Source of the DNA: Mesobacillus jeotgali
Lineage (GTDB): Bacteria > Bacillota > Bacilli > Bacillales > Cytobacillaceae
Length of the DNA stretch: 64,000 nt
Assembly: GCF_014856545.2 (NCBI RefSeq)
Contig: NZ_CP109811.1
Span: 2,784,001-2,848,000, forward strand
Direction: 5' to 3'
In this document: positions 42,429-52,190 of the stretch, piece by piece
Position numbering within the stretch: position 1 is the first letter of the stretch
Layout of the letters: each line of letters begins with the position of its first letter
Notes under the pieces: model-generated
Told to the model about the DNA's origin: nothing
The model's input: only the letters and a program-made list of their open reading frames with translations
The model's database searches: none
Position numbers and translations under genes: made by a program

Positions 42429-44096
42429 TTACATTTCAGGTAGCATTGGGATATCGACGCCTTTTTCTTTCGCTGTTTCAATCGCTTTGTCATAACCTGC
42501 ATCTGCGTGGCGGGCTACACCCATTCCTGGATCTGTAGTCAGTACTCTTCTAAGTCTTTCTTCAGCAAGGTCCGTGCCATCCGCCACTACGACCATTCCT
42601 GCGTGAAGGGAATATCCCATCCCTACGCCGCCGCCATGATGGACAGAGATCCAAGAGCCACCAGCTGCGACATTGACCAGTGCATTGAGGATCGCCCAGT
42701 CACCGACTGCGTCGCTGCCGTCTTTCATTGCTTCTGTTTCGCGATTTGGAGAGGCAACAGACCCACTATCTAAATGGTCGCGTCCAATTACAATCGGTGC
42801 TTTCAATTCACCTTTTCGAACGAGTTCATTGATTGCCAATCCCATTTTCACTCGCTCACCATAGCCAAGCCAGCAAATCCGTGAAGGCAGACCCTGGAAT
42901 TCCACCTTTTCCTGAGCCATGTCAATCCAGCGCTGAAGGGCTTCATTTTCCGGGAATAGCTCCTTGATCAGTTCATCTGTCCGGTGGATATCAGCCGGGT
43001 CTCCTGATAAAGCTGCCCAGCGGAACGGTCCTTTTCCCTCACAGAACAGGGGCCTGATATAAGCTGGAACAAAACCAGGGAAATCGAAAGCATGCTCCTC
43101 CCCATGATCCTTGGCAACCTGACGGATGTTATTGCCGTAATCAAATGTCACTGCACCTCTCCGTTGGAATTCAAGCATGGATGCGACGTGCTTAGCCATT
43201 GAGAAAGAAGATTGCTTTACATACTCTTCAGGATTATCCACGCGAAGTTTAGCTGCTTCCTCCAAAGTAAGACCAACCGGAATATACCCATTTAGCGGGT
43301 CATGTGCAGAAGTCTGGTCTGTTACAATATCAACTATAAAATTCCTGGACAATAATTCAAGATGAACTTCGGCTGCATTTCCGACCAGACCGATTGATAG
43401 GGCTTCTCCTTTATGCTTGGCTTCCTTAGCCCACCCAATGGCTTCATCAATTGAATGTGTCACCCGGTCGCAATATCGGGTATCTATCCGCTTTTTGATC
43501 CGTTCTGGATCGACCTCAACAGCAATACACACCCCATCGTTCATCGTGACTGCGAGAGGCTGCGCTCCACCCATGCCTCCAAGTCCAGCTGTCAATGTAA
43601 TAGTATTTTTCAAGGTGCCCCCAAAGTGCTGTCTTGCAACCTCGGCAAATGTTTCATATGTGCCCTGAAGGATTCCCTGTGAACCAATGTAAATCCAGCT
43701 TCCTGCAGTCATTTGTCCGTACATCATCAAGCCTTTTTTATCAAGTTCATGAAAATGGTCCCAATTGGCCCATTTAGGAACCAAGACGGAATTGGATATT
43801 AAAACTCTTGGTGCTGCCTTGTGTGTTTTGAAAACAGCGACAGGTTTACCGGATTGAACAAGCATCGTCTCATCATTTTCCAGCCTGCGGAGCGTATCAA
43901 CAATAGCGTCGAATGCCTCCCAGTTCCGTGCTGCTTTGCCAATTCCGCCATATACAACAAGATCCTCCGGCTTTTCAGCGACCTCTGGATCAAGATTGTT
44001 ATAAAGCATCCTCAATGCAGCTTCTTGCTCCCATCCCTTACATTCTAGTTCAAGACCTTTTTTTGCTTTAATATTGCGTTTTGCTTCGATTGCCAT
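42429..44096 (-). CDS. hutU: Urocanate hydratase
   Basis: 555 aa from the ATG at 44094-44096, preceded by GGAGAGTGGAAAAA; a GTG three codons earlier is too close to the ribosome site. The NAD+-binding loop is in [19 protein letters not shown] and the conserved Cys region in [15 protein letters not shown]. Converts urocanate to imidazolonepropionate. It sits 28 bases after hutH. Confidence 0.95.
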   Translation of the reverse strand: MAIEAKRNIKAKKGLELECKGWEQEAALRMLYNNLDPEVAEKPEDLVVYGGIGKAARNWEAFDAIVDTLRRLENDETMLVQSGKPVAVFKTHKAAPRVLISNSVLVPKWANWDHFHELDKKGLMMYGQMTAGSWIYIGSQGILQGTYETFAEVARQHFGGTLKNTITLTAGLGGMGGAQPLAVTMNDGVCIAVEVDPERIKKRIDTRYCDRVTHSIDEAIGWAKEAKHKGEALSIGLVGNAAEVHLELLSRNFIVDIVTDQTSAHDPLNGYIPVGLTLEEAAKLRVDNPEEYVKQSSFSMAKHVASMLEFQRRGAVTFDYGNNIRQVAKDHGEEHAFDFPGFVPAYIRPLFCEGKGPFRWAALSGDPADIHRTDELIKELFPENEALQRWIDMAQEKVEFQGLPSRICWLGYGERVKMGLAINELVRKGELKAPIVIGRDHLDSGSVASPNRETEAMKDGSDAVGDWAILNALVNVAAGGSWISVHHGGGVGMGYSLHAGMVVVADGTDLAEERLRRVLTTDPGMGVARHADAGYDKAIETAKEKGVDIPMLPEM

Positions 44097-44124
44097 TTTT
44101 TCCACTCTCCTTAATTTTTAGATT

Positions 44125-45645
44125 TCAAACCAGGCTTTCCTGTCTTTTTTTAGCTGTCCACTGGCGTTTATTTTTTTTTAGCCATTCTGCAAGTCTTTCG
44201 ATATCTTCAGAGAAAATTCTGTCCTCAGTAATGGAGGGAACTATTTTTCTTGCTTCCTCATAGAAGCTTCTTGTTTTAGGTGCCATTTTTTCTACACCAC
44301 GATATTGGACTGCCTGCAGGGCACAAATACACTCAATTGCCAGAACGCGCCTAACGTTTTGGATGATACTGTGTGCATGCCGGGCTGCAATAGTTCCCAT
44401 GCTAACATGATCCTCCTGATTGGCAGAGGATGGAATGGAATCCACGCTGGCAGGATGAGCGAGAGTCTTATTTTCAGAAACTAGTGACGCAGCGCTGTAC
44501 TGCATGATCATCGCACCAGACTGAAGTCCCGGTTGTGGACTTAAGAATGGGGGCAGGTCATTTAGTTGCGGGTTTACCAATCTTTCAATCCTTCTTTCAG
44601 AGATACTGGCAAATTCAGCAACAGCTATTTTCATAAAATCCATCGCAATCGCAATTGGCTGCCCGTGAAAATTGCCTCCCGATATGACTGTTTCTCCGCC
44701 ATCAAAAATCAGGGGATTATCCGTTGCTGCATTCATTTCAATCTCCAGCTTTTCTTTTACATAATCGAGGGCTTGCCATGATGCTCCATGTACCTGAGGA
44801 ATGCATCTTAGTGAATAGGCGTCCTGGACTCTTTTTTCACCCTGTCGTGTCGTCAGCTTACTGCCAGCCAATAAATCTCTCATGCGCTCCGCTACATCCA
44901 TTTGCTGCTGGTAGCCCCGCGCTTCATGGATCGCAGGATGGAATGCGTCTATGACACCTTCAAGACCCTCCATTGTTAGGGCAGATATCCACTCTGATTG
45001 ATGTGCCAGATCATTTGCTTCAATCCAGTTGACAACACCCATTGCCGTCATTGCCTGGGTTCCATTAATCAGTGCAAGGCCTTCTTTTGCCTGCAATACA
45101 ATTGGCTCAAGACCTTCTTTCTTATAAGCCTCTTCTGTTGCACAAACCCTTCCCTCATAAAACACTTTGCCTTCACCTAACAGTACTAGTGCCAGATGCG
45201 ATAGCGGCGCTAAATCACCCGAGGCGCCAAGTGAGCCTTGCTGCGGAACAACCGGGTGGATCTGCAGGTTGAGCAATTCCTTCAGCCTCTCAGCGATTAC
45301 CGGCCTGATCCCGGAAAACCCCTTAATCAAGGCATTGAGCCTGAGTAAGACCATTGCTCGTGAAACGACCTCTGGAAATGGTTCCCCCACTCCGCATGCA
45401 TGCGACCTGATTAGGTTTAACTGCAGGGCATTGACATCCTGTTCATTAATGATGACATCACTGAATTTGCCGAATCCTGTATTTATTCCATAAATCGTAC
45501 GCTTATCGGCTACAATTTTCTCTACGGCTTCCCTGCTTTCAGCAACCTTCTTCATACTATCGGGACTGATTGCGACTGCCTCGTCGAGATAGCAAACTTG
45601 CCTGATTTGCTCCAAAGTTAACGTTTCCCCTGTTAAAATAACCAT
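44125..45645 (-). CDS. hutH: Histidine ammonia-lyase (histidase)
   Basis: 506 aa. The MIO prosthetic-group triad ASG lies in [17 protein letters not shown]; further family motifs are [13 protein letters not shown] and [13 protein letters not shown]. It removes ammonia from histidine, yielding urocanate. The start ATG follows CAGGAGGTTACGAGA. It lies after the HutP-dependent terminator, so readthrough needs HutP and histidine. Confidence 0.96.
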   Translation of the reverse strand: MVILTGETLTLEQIRQVCYLDEAVAISPDSMKKVAESREAVEKIVADKRTIYGINTGFGKFSDVIINEQDVNALQLNLIRSHACGVGEPFPEVVSRAMVLLRLNALIKGFSGIRPVIAERLKELLNLQIHPVVPQQGSLGASGDLAPLSHLALVLLGEGKVFYEGRVCATEEAYKKEGLEPIVLQAKEGLALINGTQAMTAMGVVNWIEANDLAHQSEWISALTMEGLEGVIDAFHPAIHEARGYQQQMDVAERMRDLLAGSKLTTRQGEKRVQDAYSLRCIPQVHGASWQALDYVKEKLEIEMNAATDNPLIFDGGETVISGGNFHGQPIAIAMDFMKIAVAEFASISERRIERLVNPQLNDLPPFLSPQPGLQSGAMIMQYSAASLVSENKTLAHPASVDSIPSSANQEDHVSMGTIAARHAHSIIQNVRRVLAIECICALQAVQYRGVEKMAPKTRSFYEEARKIVPSITEDRIFSEDIERLAEWLKKNKRQWTAKKRQESLV

Positions 45646-45672
45646 TCTCGTAACCTCCTGATTACTGGATAA

Positions 45673-45736
45673 AATAAAAAGGAGACGACAATGGCATACT
45701 TAAACCATCATCGCCTCCTACTGACTAGTGGACTAT
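45673..45736 (-). promoter_or_regulatory. HutP-binding antiterminator/terminator in the hutP-hutH gap
   Basis: Leftward RNA: three UAG triplets (45733-45735, 45725-45727, 45718-45720) with spacers of five and four bases, running into a hairpin GGAGGCGA.GATGG/CCAT.GTCGTCTCC followed by TTTTTATTTT. HutP hexamers bind spaced UAG triplets and block the terminator when histidine and a divalent metal are present. Confidence 0.85.
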
Positions 45737-45749
45737 AGGCAATGCAACT

Positions 45750-46184
45750 TTATATATGATTGATTCCTAAACCAACCGTTTCGTGTTCAGACCCTTTTAC
45801 AGGAGCACCGATCGTTCCGTAAAAAGCGACGGCAATCCATTCCCCTTCTTCTTCATCGGTAAAAGGTGTTCCACGGACAACGGCAAAACGAAGGCCGACA
45901 GTACGGCTCATTTCACCAATTGAAAGATGCCCCCGCGTGACCCCCTCCATGCCTTCCATAATCGCATGGTATAGTGCATGGGTTTCACGATACAAATTTG
46001 GATGTATGAGACCATGGCGCTTGGCAGCGGTTTCCACTGCGGAAATAACTTTTTGCATATTCATCGATCCAACTTTTCCAAGGCAATAGCTTACATCTTT
46101 TAAAGAATCCTGAAAAAAAACCATTTCTTCTTCCGTAAAAGATGCCAGCAGGATCGCTGTTTTCCCAATCGCAATTTTGCTCAT
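45750..46184 (-). CDS. hutP: Hut operon antiterminator HutP
   Basis: 144 aa, the usual HutP length. Recognisable segments: [35 protein letters not shown] and [21 protein letters not shown], the last holding metal/histidine ligands. First gene of the operon; it controls readthrough into hutH through the downstream UAG-triplet terminator. Confidence 0.93.
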   Translation of the reverse strand: MSKIAIGKTAILLASFTEEEMVFFQDSLKDVSYCLGKVGSMNMQKVISAVETAAKRHGLIHPNLYRETHALYHAIMEGMEGVTRGHLSIGEMSRTVGLRFAVVRGTPFTDEEEGEWIAVAFYGTIGAPVKGSEHETVGLGINHI

Positions 46185-46233
46185 GACAAACCCCGTTTTC
46201 TGAATTTTAACTATTGACTAATAACTTATATTA

Positions 46234-46262
46234 ATTTTATGGTTCCTCAGCGCTAATGTCAA
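46234..46262 (-). promoter_or_regulatory. Sigma-A promoter of the hut operon
   Basis: Consensus -35 TTGACA (46257-46262), 17-bp spacer, -10 TAAAAT (46234-46239), about 50 bases upstream of the hutP start. Confidence 0.7.
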
Positions 46263-46315
46263 CCTATATGGTAAATTTTAGTATTCTAATATAGTAGTAT
46301 GATACCATGCTAAAG

Positions 46316-46346
46316 CATTGAAAAAAGCGCCAACAGGCGCTTTTTT
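46316..46346 (-). terminator. Terminator of the 193-aa gene
   Basis: AAAAAAGCGCC/GGCGCTTTTTTT hairpin with an AACA loop just past the stop. Confidence 0.88.
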
Positions 46347-46927
46347 TATTTATTTTCTAAAGACTCTGCAAGCCTGAAAAGAAAGCCGTAGACCAGATTA
46401 TAAGCATCTCTGATCAATAGATCTTCCCTGTAACTCTCCAGCCCATTCAATGCGAAATTCAGGCTCCATACTCCTTCATTGCCATCGAACAACAGATCAT
46501 ACCTAGACCCCTCACCATTAAGGTTCTCCTCCAGGTATTTCTTGATGCCGGATTCATATTTCTTCTGAAGCTTAAGTCCCAGCATTACGTCATATGTTCC
46601 GAACACATCATCTTTTTCTAGACTTACGGCATCAACACCGACCAGGTCAAACCATTTGGATTCCAAATACATGAATTCATTTTTCCGCTCTTTAAAATAA
46701 GCAATTGGCTGATTCAGGAAACCAAATGATTCTTCACCCAGGAACTCCTCAGTTTCTTTGTCCCCTCTCTCAACATATGCATCCGCAAAACGAGCATCTG
46801 ACTCTAATCCTTTTACTTCAACTCCATGAAGCAGCCCTTGGCGCTCTGCATATTCTTTTTCTTCATTATGTAATTCAACGCAATCCTTTTGCATTGTAAT
46901 ATATTTCTCGACCTGGTTCTTTAACAT
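46346..46927 (-). CDS. Hypothetical protein, 193 aa
   Basis: Uses the ATG at 46925-46927, preceded by TATGGAGGCAATAAAT. Soluble and acidic; segments such as YITMQKDCVELHNEEKEYAERQ and YDLLFDGNEGVWSLNFALNG suggest an alpha/beta protein related to no family I can name. Monocistronic with a strong terminator. Confidence 0.65.
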   Translation of the reverse strand: MLKNQVEKYITMQKDCVELHNEEKEYAERQGLLHGVEVKGLESDARFADAYVERGDKETEEFLGEESFGFLNQPIAYFKERKNEFMYLESKWFDLVGVDAVSLEKDDVFGTYDVMLGLKLQKKYESGIKKYLEENLNGEGSRYDLLFDGNEGVWSLNFALNGLESYREDLLIRDAYNLVYGFLFRLAESLENK

Positions 46928-47122
46928 ATTTATTGCCTCCATATTTATTTAACTGCTATTTATATTGAATGGAAAATGGGCAAATAGCAAATATTCTAGA
47001 TCAGTTTTCCCAAAAACCAATGGAGAATTTCGTCTGTATGGTCACATCCCCATACAAACCACTGCTATTCCCCATATCCTGTTAGTATATCACCACTCTA
47101 TAAGAAAGGAGAGGCACGTTCA

Positions 47123-47818
47123 ATGAATTATTATTACAAAGATGATCATCGGCCAGACGATGATTACGATAATAAAAAGGAAAGATCAAGACACCGAGAT
47201 AGAGAGAAGCATAAAGAATGGGATGACCATATGGACTGGGAAGACCACAGAGATTGGAAGAAACAGAAGGATAAAGACAAACACAAGGATTGGGACGATG
47301 ATGAATATGATTGCGGCTGTAAAAAAGGCCATCATGATGAGAAACATTCACATCACTGTGTATGTAAAAAAGTAAGGGATATAAATGAAGCACAGCACAA
47401 GGTAAAACAAAAAAGCCATGGTTGTGACGTCAGCTGCGAATTATCAATCAGAGAGCTTTTGAATCAATGCAAACAGTCCAACTTTGATACAATCCCGTTC
47501 AAATTATTATGCGGATGCAGCAAAGGCGATTCCGAGACTTTCGTAGGTACTGGCGTGGTTAAAATTGATGGCTGCTTTTATGACATCAAGTCTACTTTTT
47601 TCCGAGTAGTTGACTTTACGAAGGGATCCAAATGCTGTGCGATCCTCGAGTTGCTCTGTCCGGAACGATGCAAAGGAAAGCACCATGGGATTGAGGGATT
47701 CGTTAGAACTGGTGCATGCTTCGAAGTCGATTTAAAAGATTTTGTCGGTATTACCTGCTTCCCGCCTGTAAAAGCGAAGAAAATGGATCCTAAGAAGCTG
47801 TTATGCTCTGGACATTGA
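47123..47818 (+). CDS. CotY/CotZ-like spore outer-coat protein with charged N-terminal extension
   Basis: 231 aa. Residues 1-75 are an extreme mix of Asp, His, Lys, Arg and Trp (repeating W-D/E-D-H units). From about 76 on it follows the Cys-rich CotY/CotZ pattern: CVCKKVRDINEAQ, ELLNQCKQSNFDTIPFKLLC, FFRVVDFTKGSKCCAILELL. CotY/CotZ self-assemble through disulfides into the crust or exosporium basal layer. The extension is unusual for the family. Start ATG at 47123 after AGGAGAGGCACGTTCA. Confidence 0.87.
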   Translation: MNYYYKDDHRPDDDYDNKKERSRHRDREKHKEWDDHMDWEDHRDWKKQKDKDKHKDWDDDEYDCGCKKGHHDEKHSHHCVCKKVRDINEAQHKVKQKSHGCDVSCELSIRELLNQCKQSNFDTIPFKLLCGCSKGDSETFVGTGVVKIDGCFYDIKSTFFRVVDFTKGSKCCAILELLCPERCKGKHHGIEGFVRTGACFEVDLKDFVGITCFPPVKAKKMDPKKLLCSGH

Positions 47819-47841
47819 TTTCCTGAATAGATCAAACAATC

Positions 47842-47865
47842 ACCCCACTTTAATATGTGGGGTTC
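47842..47865 (+). terminator. Terminator of the CotY/Z-like gene
   Basis: ACCCCAC/GTGGGGT hairpin with a short loop, followed by TCCGTTTTGTG. Confidence 0.65.
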
Positions 47866-48062
47866 CGTTTTGTGTCTAAAACTCAGCACTTGTCTCGAGT
47901 TCTATTAACCTTACTCCCCTGAAATTAAAAATATGTGATTGCCCTCTATCATTCGTCTATTCATTTACAGTTGTACTGGCATATAAAATAGTAAGTCAAA
48001 AGAAAGGAGCAGACTTTTACTGTTTCTTACTGCTTTTGATTAAAAAAAAAGGAGTGAAAGAT

Positions 48063-48878
48063 ATGAAGAGAAATACAGGTTGCAATTCAAACCATGGCTG
48101 TCCGCCACAGCTTTCATGTGATGAAGCTAAAACACTTCGGGTTGATTGCGATAATGATTCTTACTATCCTTATGGCAATTATCTTCAGTACCCAGTCGCT
48201 GACATTGATGTTGCATTAGCAGAAGTGGAGCTGCAGGTTGAAGTTGAAAGTGACATTGAACTGCCAACTGCCGCACGTGAGATCAAACACATGCGCAGGA
48301 ATGTTTCCCTTACACAATGTAAGGCGATCCGTTCAGCAATGGACTATGACAAGGTAAAACTTTATATTTCCGGTGTTGTCCACAAAAATATCCAATATGT
48401 TGAGCAATGCAGCGGAGTATTGAGGGACTACAGTGTCGATGTACCATTTACTTGCAGTCAGGCTGTCAAAGTCTACAATTATCCTGACTATGAACATCTA
48501 AGCCAAAAGAACACTGTTTATGAAAGAAGGTTCATTGACAAGAAAGGCCATGGTGCCGATAATTGCACATCTGGAGCATACACGTATGAATACTACAATG
48601 AGCCAATCGACTGCAAACTGCTAGCATCTTTTGTCAATGACCTGGATCTTTACAAGGATTTTGACAACTGGGGTAGATTCAGCCGAATTACCGAGAAGAT
48701 GGAAGTCGGCTTATTCTTCAAATTGCTTCAGAAGCAGCAGGTTAACCTGGGCTATTGCTATGGCGGCAAAGAAGAAGAATCCTCCTCTTCTTCATGTGAC
48801 ACAGGCTATAAGATGGAACATCAGCCAAAAAGCATGAAAGACAGGATGAAAGAATTAATGAAACGCCATGAAGGTTAA
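48063..48878 (+). CDS. CsxC/SPOCS-like spore surface protein
   Basis: 271 aa from the ATG at 48063 after AAAAAGGAGTGAAAGAT. The core segment VKLYISGVVHKNIQYVE followed by LRDYSVDVPFTCSQAV matches the DUF3794/SPOCS-like repeat found in spore coat or exosporium proteins. The N-terminus is Cys/His-rich (TGCNSNHGCPPQLSC) and there is a late Ser/Glu run. One of four paralogs within 4 kb. Confidence 0.7.
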   Translation: MKRNTGCNSNHGCPPQLSCDEAKTLRVDCDNDSYYPYGNYLQYPVADIDVALAEVELQVEVESDIELPTAAREIKHMRRNVSLTQCKAIRSAMDYDKVKLYISGVVHKNIQYVEQCSGVLRDYSVDVPFTCSQAVKVYNYPDYEHLSQKNTVYERRFIDKKGHGADNCTSGAYTYEYYNEPIDCKLLASFVNDLDLYKDFDNWGRFSRITEKMEVGLFFKLLQKQQVNLGYCYGGKEEESSSSSCDTGYKMEHQPKSMKDRMKELMKRHEG

Positions 48879-48887
48879 CACATGAGC

Positions 48888-48914
48888 AAGGGTGTCTCAT
48901 CTGAGGCACCCTGT
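48888..48914. terminator. Bidirectional terminator
   Basis: GGGTGTCTC/GAGGCACCC hairpin with an atct loop, between the convergent genes at 48063 and 48922. Confidence 0.65.
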
Positions 48915-48921
48915 TCTTCCT

Positions 48922-50016
48922 TTATAGAGAAAGCAGCTTTTGCAAGTCAAGACATTGTTTTTGATAGAGACCAATTTTCATTCTTGCCATACCCTGAATC
49001 ATGACTCTGTCGCTTTGGATGAATTGTTCATTCCATACACAATGCAAACCTGATAGGCTGAAATCCACTTTTTCTACTAATTTCTCGCTATATTCGCGGG
49101 TATACCCTTCTTCCATACCAAGATTTGAAGTGAATAGATATTCCTTGCTGTCCTTGAAAGAAAGTTCAGGCTGATGAATCCAGTCTACGGAAATGATTTT
49201 CTTCCAGGGGATGTGTATTTTTAGTGAATGCATCGTCCCTGTATCGTCAGTGCTTACATAATCAATGTCTAAGAGAAGGGTTCCTTTGGTGAATAAGCTG
49301 GCTGATGGCAGCAATACCTCGGCATCAATGGAGTGAAGTGAACACTCGACATTAGAAACCGTGGAGATTGGCCTGGAGAGGCTGAATGTGTCAAAGATGT
49401 CTATCTCGAGATCCACATCTGCCAGCTGTAAAGGAAGCCTCACCTTTGTCATTTCAGTTTTCATATTTTTCCCGCTGTAGGCGGCTGTAGCTAATTTAAT
49501 TGGTTCCGAGGAAGATTCAGATGATTCATAATGATAATCTTCGGATTCATCAAGTTCTTCATTGTAATAAAATTCATCACCGGACTCTTCAAAAGCCATT
49601 AAAAGATTATCACTTTCATCAGGAAGAACGCTGGACTCCTCTAACATTATTTCACTAGAGGATTCCTCATAGTCTTCCTGACCTGCCTCCTCTAGTAGAT
49701 TTTCTCTGTCACTAATGAATTCTACCAGGTCGCTTGACTCTTCCTCTTCTATTGTAAACTGTCTTTTGGAAGAAGGCTTTTCTTCAACACTTTTAATAAC
49801 AGGAGGAGCGAGGATCAATGGCTTTCCCGAACTCTTACCCTTAGGTGGTAATCTCGTGTCTTTGAAACTCCCGCTTAGATCATTATCGATTTCTTCAAAA
49901 ATTTTATCCATTTCTGAATCAACATCTGAACTCCCGCGCCCCAATGAAGTATTTCCCCAATTGCCCTGAAACAGATTCATTTCATGAAACGTTCTATTTC
50001 TGTTTTCCATCTTCAA
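48922..50016 (-). CDS. Acidic Ser/Glu-rich spore-surface-type protein related to the SPOCS paralogs
   Basis: 364 aa. The N-terminal 170 residues are strongly acidic and serine-rich (EEESSDLVEFISDRENLLEE; SEDYHYESSESSSEP), probably disordered. The C-terminal 190 residues keep the beta-rich core seen in its neighbours (VRLPLQLADVDLEIDIFDTF, LLPSASLFTKGTLLLDIDYV). Divergent from the Cys-rich coat proteins, it could bind metal or other coat layers through the acidic part. The start ATG has no strong ribosome site, so the exact N-terminus is uncertain. Confidence 0.65.
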   Translation of the reverse strand: MKMENRNRTFHEMNLFQGNWGNTSLGRGSSDVDSEMDKIFEEIDNDLSGSFKDTRLPPKGKSSGKPLILAPPVIKSVEEKPSSKRQFTIEEEESSDLVEFISDRENLLEEAGQEDYEESSSEIMLEESSVLPDESDNLLMAFEESGDEFYYNEELDESEDYHYESSESSSEPIKLATAAYSGKNMKTEMTKVRLPLQLADVDLEIDIFDTFSLSRPISTVSNVECSLHSIDAEVLLPSASLFTKGTLLLDIDYVSTDDTGTMHSLKIHIPWKKIISVDWIHQPELSFKDSKEYLFTSNLGMEEGYTREYSEKLVEKVDFSLSGLHCVWNEQFIQSDRVMIQGMARMKIGLYQKQCLDLQKLLSL

Positions 50017-50134
50017 TGGAAGGGTCTGCTTTTATTGCAACCTATCCCTACCCTCCTTTCTCTATAGCCGTAAAAACATAAAGGGGCATATACTGTTGGT
50101 GTCTAGTATATTCCCCCGCCTTTTATCTAACTAT

Positions 50135-50914
50135 TTATTCTGATTCATCATAGCAATCTGGATCATTTGTCGCTGAAGAAACGCGGATTTGTTGATTTTG
50201 AAGAACACGCACAGTGAAATCGATGACCATTTTCTCTTCGATTGTCTGGAAATATCCTTCATCGATTGGTGAAGATGTCGGTAAAGGCTGACGGTCAATC
50301 GCTTCATCCCATTCAATGATCTGGCTGGATACTAATTCACAGAAAGGCAATTCATTATAATGTTGTGAGCTTTCCTGATGGAATTGGCTCAAGTCGCTAG
50401 TCAGCAATTCATCTTTTTCCGGGAATCCAGTTGACAAAGGTTTAGAAACGAAGAAATCAAATTCCTTTCGGTTGTTCACTTGCGGCATTACCGGATGAGA
50501 AAGGAAGTTCTTCACCTCTGTTACTACCTGGAACGGAATATCCACTGTATAAGAGTGCAGGTCAGAAGCTACTGATGAAGATGAGGAAGCTTCAATTTCC
50601 TGGCTCGGGCTTGCATATTGGATATTCTTCCTTACAAACCCTTTAATAAATAATTTATTCGTCGGCAACAGCAGTCTGCATTGAGTCAATTTGATTCGTT
50701 TTTTAATATCCTTAATCTCAAGCACCGGTTCTGGGAAATTGATCATCGTATCCAGATTCACGTGCAGAGTCAGTTCCGCAAGAACGACTGGAACTTTTGT
50801 TACGACCTTTCCAAGACTTACATGTGGATGGTGGTGTCGAGGTGAGCATTCGAAATGATCAGTTGAAGGCTTACACTCGAAATCAGGCTTTTTATTTTTA
50901 TCTGGTTCAAACAT
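50135..50914 (-). CDS. CsxC/SPOCS-like spore surface protein
   Basis: 259 aa. Core VLEIKDIKKRIKLTQCRLLL, then KLFIKGFVRKNIQYASPS and HSYTVDIPFQVVTEVKNFL. It shares the whole plan with the gene at 51221, including FDFFVSKPLSTGFPEKDELL and FCELVSSQIIEWDEA. His-rich N-terminus (SPRHHHPHV). The ATG follows AAGGAGGAGCCATGT. Late sporulation expression is likely from its neighbours. Confidence 0.72.
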   Translation of the reverse strand: MFEPDKNKKPDFECKPSTDHFECSPRHHHPHVSLGKVVTKVPVVLAELTLHVNLDTMINFPEPVLEIKDIKKRIKLTQCRLLLPTNKLFIKGFVRKNIQYASPSQEIEASSSSSVASDLHSYTVDIPFQVVTEVKNFLSHPVMPQVNNRKEFDFFVSKPLSTGFPEKDELLTSDLSQFHQESSQHYNELPFCELVSSQIIEWDEAIDRQPLPTSSPIDEGYFQTIEEKMVIDFTVRVLQNQQIRVSSATNDPDCYDESE

Positions 50915-51160
50915 ACATGGCTCCTCCTTAAAACTCCTTAGAGTGAAGATGTTTTATCCTATGCACTTCAACTTTTTGGGTCTAGGCGTATGCCCTAATG
51001 CAAAGGGAATTTTCAAGGCAGGTGTCCGGTGTAAACCCTTTATTTATTTGTAATGTACTGGCCAAAAACCCACACAAAAATTTTTTTGACACTTTTTTTC
51101 TACCATTCTAATAACGAATTGACATGGACTTACATATGTATAATCAATCAAAATAACATA

Positions 51161-51192
51161 TGGCGATGACTGCTGCCATCGCCATTTTGCTT
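51161..51192 (-). terminator. Terminator of the gene at 51221; rest of 50915-51220 shows nothing else
   Basis: ATGGCGATG/CATCGCCAT hairpin with a seven-base loop and a T-rich but imperfect tail. The remaining upstream sequence to 50914 is AT-rich and should hold the promoter of the 259-aa gene. Confidence 0.6.
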
Positions 51193-51220
51193 CTTTTGAA
51201 TCCTTATTCATTTGTCGGGA

Positions 51221-51988
51221 TTAGCCATTGCCATTATCGTCGCCATTGCCATTAAGAGCAATTTGCTGGTTCTGATAAACTCTAACACGGAATTGCAAGA
51301 ACGTTTTTTCAACTATATTGTGGAATGTTCCTTCTTCGAAAGGTCCATTGTTAGGTAAAGGATAACGATCTGTCGCTTCATCCCATTGAACAATGCTGCT
51401 GGATACTAGTTCACAGAACGGAATTTGATTGTAAAATTGTGTGCTTACCTGGTGGAATTGCGATAGATCGCTGGATAGCATCTGATCTTTTTCCGGATAG
51501 CCGTGGCCCAAATTTTGTGCTCTAAAGAAGTCAAATTCTTCACGAGTATTGGAAATCGGGAGAATTGGATCGGTCAAGAAATCAGTGACCACAGTTACAC
51601 ACTCAAACGGGACATCAACAGTCAATGAGCGCATTTCTGAAGATACACAGTCGCTTTTAGCGTGCGGACATGGCGTTGCATATTGGATATTCTTGCGGAT
51701 GAAACCTTTAATAAATAGCGGGATTCCTGTATCAGGATCTGAAGTAGGACCTAAAAGCAATCTGCACTGGACAATTTTCACCCTTTTTTTGATATCCTTG
51801 ATTTCAAGTACTGGATCTGGGAAATGAATGTCGGCAACTAAATGGTCTGATATTGTAATATCTGCAAGCGTAACAGGAAGGTTAGCTGCTGGGACCAGAC
51901 CCGGAGTTGGTACGTTCACACATTCATTCCTGGACGCAGACTTATTAACACTTACACATCCACGCTTACCATTATGGTCAGTAGTCAT
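51221..51988 (-). CDS. CsxC/SPOCS-like spore surface protein
   Basis: 255 aa, the closest paralog of the 50135 gene: VLEIKDIKKRVKIVQCRLLL, PLFIKGFIRKNIQYATPC, RSLTVDVPFECVTVVTDFL, FCELVSSSIVQWDEA. It has a short low-complexity tail of Gly/Asn/Asp (NGNGDDNGNG). It starts at ATG after AAAAGGAGGAAATATA. The pair probably arose by tandem duplication. Confidence 0.72.
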   Translation of the reverse strand: MTTDHNGKRGCVSVNKSASRNECVNVPTPGLVPAANLPVTLADITISDHLVADIHFPDPVLEIKDIKKRVKIVQCRLLLGPTSDPDTGIPLFIKGFIRKNIQYATPCPHAKSDCVSSEMRSLTVDVPFECVTVVTDFLTDPILPISNTREEFDFFRAQNLGHGYPEKDQMLSSDLSQFHQVSTQFYNQIPFCELVSSSIVQWDEATDRYPLPNNGPFEEGTFHNIVEKTFLQFRVRVYQNQQIALNGNGDDNGNG

Positions 51989-52190
51989 TATATTTCCTCC
52001 TTTTAATTTTCTTGTACAATTTATCCTATTCCTGCTAGATTTTTTGGACTAGATGAATGAATCAGCACAAATGCGGATTTTTTTGAATTCCTAAAGTTTA
52101 TCACGATTGAAATTCTTTACTGCCATTAAAATTAGGTACTTGCACAATTGAACAGGCCATTTGCATAGGATTCAAAAGGAGGAGGATAAA

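Noticed and set aside
47142..47375. Alternative frame inside the CotY/Z-like N-terminus
   Set aside because: A by-product of the low-complexity GAT/AAA/CAC codons of the real gene; the main frame has the ribosome site and the Cys-rich domain.
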